Shown here one piece after another: positions 5,187-6,317 of a stretch of DNA of 6,317 nt (positions are counted from its first letter, which is position 1; the number at the start of each line of letters is the position of its first letter). The notes beneath the pieces were generated by a model that had not been told where the DNA came from, made no database searches, and was given only the letters and a program-made list of their open reading frames with translations. A program made the translations under genes and the position numbers. Location of the stretch: contig JAKAFD010000043.1 of NCBI GenBank assembly GCA_021818075.1, forward strand, positions 1 through 6,317. The letters run 5' to 3'. Source of the DNA: a bacterium. Lineage in GTDB: Bacteria > Patescibacteriota > Patescibacteriia > Patescibacteriales > Patescibacteriaceae.

Positions 5187-5795
5187 TTATTCCTTAATCC
5201 CGTCTAAATTAACATCGTAAAGAATCTCTTCGGCAATTAAACGATAATTAACCAGTTCCTCCGGTTTAAACCAAATGGCAATTTCCTTGTCTGCTTCGCT
5301 AACCGTGCCCGAGGCGTGAATTAAATTACGCACACTGCGGCTGGCGGTATCGGCCAGACTGTAAGAGTCTAAAGTAAAATCGCCGCGAATAGTGCCGACA
5401 TCGGAAGTTAAGGGTTCGGTGCCGCCGGTAATTTTACGAACTAAAGACACCGCCTGGTTGCCCTGCCAAACCATAGCCACCACCGGTCCGGCGCTCAAAT
5501 ATTTAGCATTGCGCGCGAGGACCGCTTCGCCGCATTCGCGCGGCGAATTAAAAGGGGACCTATCGCCTTTTTTCTCATAGGCGGCCATCGCCTTCTTGCC
5601 GACATCTTCCAGCCATTGCTCGCCGCCGACCAGATAATGCGCTTTGGCCACTTCCGGCGTGGGAATAATAAATTTTAAACCGGCCAATTTTAAACCGACC
5701 TGTTCATAGCGCTTGATGATTTCACCGATTAACGAACGTTGAACGCCGTCCGGCTTGATAATCACTAAAGTTCTTTCCTTGGTTGCTGTCATCAT
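5187..5795 (-). CDS. ndk: Nucleoside diphosphate kinase, enlarged form
   Basis: 202 aa against about 135-155 for common bacterial NDKs. It transfers the gamma phosphate between nucleoside triphosphates and diphosphates in the cytoplasm through a phospho-histidine. Visible motifs: TLVIIKPDGVQR (9-20, with Lys14), SAGPVVAMVWQG (101-112), the TSDVGTIRGDF loop (130-140) and the catalytic His160 in RNLIHASG, where most enzymes have NxIHGSD. The extra length lies in two places: about 25 residues (roughly 55-98, EQWLEDVGKKAMAAYEKKGD and onward) and about 10 residues before the histidine (SYSLADTASR). The active site looks complete. Two tandem ATGs (5795, 5792) could start it; neither has a Shine-Dalgarno. 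Both overlap the stop of a 10-codon leader ORF that has one. A strong terminator follows the stop. Confidence 0.93.
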   Translation of the reverse strand: MMTATKERTLVIIKPDGVQRSLIGEIIKRYEQVGLKLAGLKFIIPTPEVAKAHYLVGGEQWLEDVGKKAMAAYEKKGDRSPFNSPRECGEAVLARNAKYLSAGPVVAMVWQGNQAVSLVRKITGGTEPLTSDVGTIRGDFTLDSYSLADTASRSVRNLIHASGTVSEADKEIAIWFKPEELVNYRLIAEEILYDVNLDGIKE

Positions 5796-5824
5796 AAAAA
5801 AATTTTAATTATCTCAAACATCAT
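5792..5824 (-). CDS. Possible 10-codon leader peptide upstream of ndk
   Basis: The minus strand reads M-M-F-E-I-I-K-I-F-L then TGA (5792-5794). AGGAG at 5835-5839 is 10 nt from its first ATG, whereas ndk itself has only a T-rich run (AATTTTTTT) before its ATG. The TGA overlaps both candidate ndk starts (ATGA at 5795; TGATG for 5792), which suits termination-reinitiation coupling. It is too short to be proven by coding statistics; the Shine-Dalgarno may instead serve ndk at an unusual distance. Confidence 0.35.
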   Translation of the reverse strand: MMFEIIKIFL

Positions 5825-5840
5825 ATCTTTTTTTCTCCTG

Positions 5841-5871
5841 ATTATCAATATCTTGACAAAAAATTGATAAT
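5841..5871. repeat. Inverted repeat between divergent ndk and the 90-aa gene
   Basis: ATTATCAAT (5841-5849) and ATTGATAAT (5863-5871) are exact reverse complements with a 13-nt gap. The gap contains the TTGACA -35 box of the plus-strand promoter, and the left arm contains GATAAT, a possible minus-strand -10 for ndk. This placement suits an operator controlling both directions, though no regulator is visible in the window. Confidence 0.5.
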
Positions 5872-5881
5872 ATGATTTAAT
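5853..5881 (+). promoter_or_regulatory. Promoter of the 90-aa gene
   Basis: A perfect TTGACA (5853-5858), 17-nt spacer and TTTAAT (5876-5881) preceded by an extended TG (5873-5874). Transcription would start near 5888, about 30 nt before the ATG. Confidence 0.7.
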
Positions 5882-5918
5882 AAAGAAAAATCGTTATTTT
5901 CACAAATCAGGAGTTAAA

Positions 5919-6191
5919 ATGCCAGATATCGTTTATGCCACAGCCGTCATCAGGGACCGTCAAACCAAACAGGCCAACTCAAGAATATTTGTGGTGGGAC
6001 AAAGCGCAGAGCTCATCGAGCAAAATATTCATGACGCCATCGCCCTTTTTAACCATGAAGAAATTGGCTCCATAGAAACGATCGCTATGCAGTTGGTAGC
6101 TATACATCGTTTCCCCGCTTTTGAAACGGCCACTAAAGCGGTTATTAATCAAGGCGTACCAATGGTTTACATTGACGCTATCAAACCTTAA
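5919..6191 (+). CDS. Hypothetical protein, 90 aa
   Basis: No family is recognised. AGGAG (5909-5913) lies 5 nt before the ATG, an ideal ribosome binding site, and a strong promoter precedes it, so it is very likely expressed. The protein is small, soluble and apparently alpha/beta: a strand (IVYATAVI), a basic turn (RDRQTKQANS), a strand (RIFVVG), an amphipathic helix (SAELIEQNIHDAIALF), a second helix or strand (IETIAMQLVAIHRF), a third helix (FETATKAVINQG) and a last strand (VPMVYIDAI). No Cys, signal peptide or membrane segment is present. It forms a single-gene unit, divergent from ndk and closed by the terminator at 6201-6227. Confidence 0.8.
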   Translation: MPDIVYATAVIRDRQTKQANSRIFVVGQSAELIEQNIHDAIALFNHEEIGSIETIAMQLVAIHRFPAFETATKAVINQGVPMVYIDAIKP

Positions 6192-6200
6192 ATTTTTATC

Positions 6201-6229
6201 AAAACAGGCTCACTCGCGGCCTGTTTTTT
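6201..6229. terminator. Bidirectional terminator between the 90-aa gene and the ComEC-like gene
   Basis: AAAACAGGC (6201-6209) and GCCTGTTTT (6219-6227) form a 9-bp stem with a 9-nt loop. On the plus strand it ends in TTTTTT (6224-6229), a strong terminator for the 90-aa gene. On the minus strand the tail is TTTT then GATAAAAATT, weaker but usable for the convergent gene, whose stop codon begins right at its edge. Confidence 0.85.
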
Positions 6230-6317
6230 CATTCCAATAATTCCAAAGTTTGGCCGTCGCTTAAAATATCAATCGTCCCCCGTTCATCCGTGCGCAAAAT
6301 TTTGACGCCGGCGCGCT
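6229..6317 (-). CDS. C-terminal end of a ComEC/Rec2-type MBL-fold competence protein
   Basis: Only the last 28 codons are in the window, ending at TGA 6229-6231. They read RAGVKILRTDERGTIDILSD then GQTLELLE. The pattern G-V-x-[IVL]-x-R-T-D-x-x-G-x-I-x-[IVF]-x-S-D-G is the usual end of ComEC/Rec2 C-terminal metallo-beta-lactamase domains, where a beta hairpin closes the fold. Full ComEC forms the inner-membrane channel for DNA uptake in natural transformation; in this lineage the MBL domain may also occur alone. The fragment cannot show which form is present. It converges on the 90-aa gene with the shared terminator between them. Confidence 0.65.
   Translation of the reverse strand, partial: RAGVKILRTDERGTIDILSDGQTLELLE

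Overview
The window looks like a chromosomal segment from a member of the Candidate Phyla Radiation (Patescibacteria, most likely the Parcubacteria side). The reasons are inference from protein style: a compact FtsB/DivIC-like protein with a Trp-rich tail, a short type IV pilin with the N-terminus KGFTLVELL, an enlarged nucleoside diphosphate kinase with insertions, a tRNA without an encoded CCA end, and moderate-to-AT-rich composition with tightly packed minus-strand genes. No 16S rRNA or other marker is present to prove the lineage.

Layout. From right to left on the minus strand, the left part (1-3669) is one tight operon. It runs from an exported peptidoglycan-active fusion protein (RlpA-like double-psi beta-barrel plus S11 D,D-carboxypeptidase) into ftsE (4-nt overlap), ftsX (1-nt gap) and a type IV pilin that overlaps the end of ftsX by 8 nt and runs off the left edge. 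A back-to-back promoter region (about 3688-3726) separates this operon from a plus-strand unit: tRNA-Thr(CGU), then a 130-aa protein of unknown function, ending in a hairpin terminator at 4271-4294. Convergent to it is a minus-strand FtsB/DivIC-type gene (4298-4702) whose extended -10 box lies so close to the ATG that the mRNA is probably leaderless. Then comes about 440 bp of non-coding DNA (4703-5186) crowded with inverted repeats. Minus-strand ndk (5187-5795) follows with its own terminator and a possible 10-codon leader ORF. Divergent from ndk is a 90-aa unknown gene (5919-6191). A bidirectional terminator (6201-6227) separates that gene from the last 28 codons of a minus-strand ComEC/Rec2-type protein.

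How the genes fit together. Most of the window concerns the cell envelope and division. FtsEX is an ABC-type regulator of septal peptidoglycan hydrolysis in other bacteria, the fusion protein is a plausible wall-processing partner co-expressed with it, and the FtsB-like protein belongs to the divisome. The pilin at one end and the ComEC-like fragment at the other are both components typical of DNA uptake by natural transformation. Nothing resembling a mobile element, CRISPR array or phage was seen. The least ordinary features are the fusion protein, the pilin/division operon, the ndk leader ORF and the palindrome-rich intergenic block.
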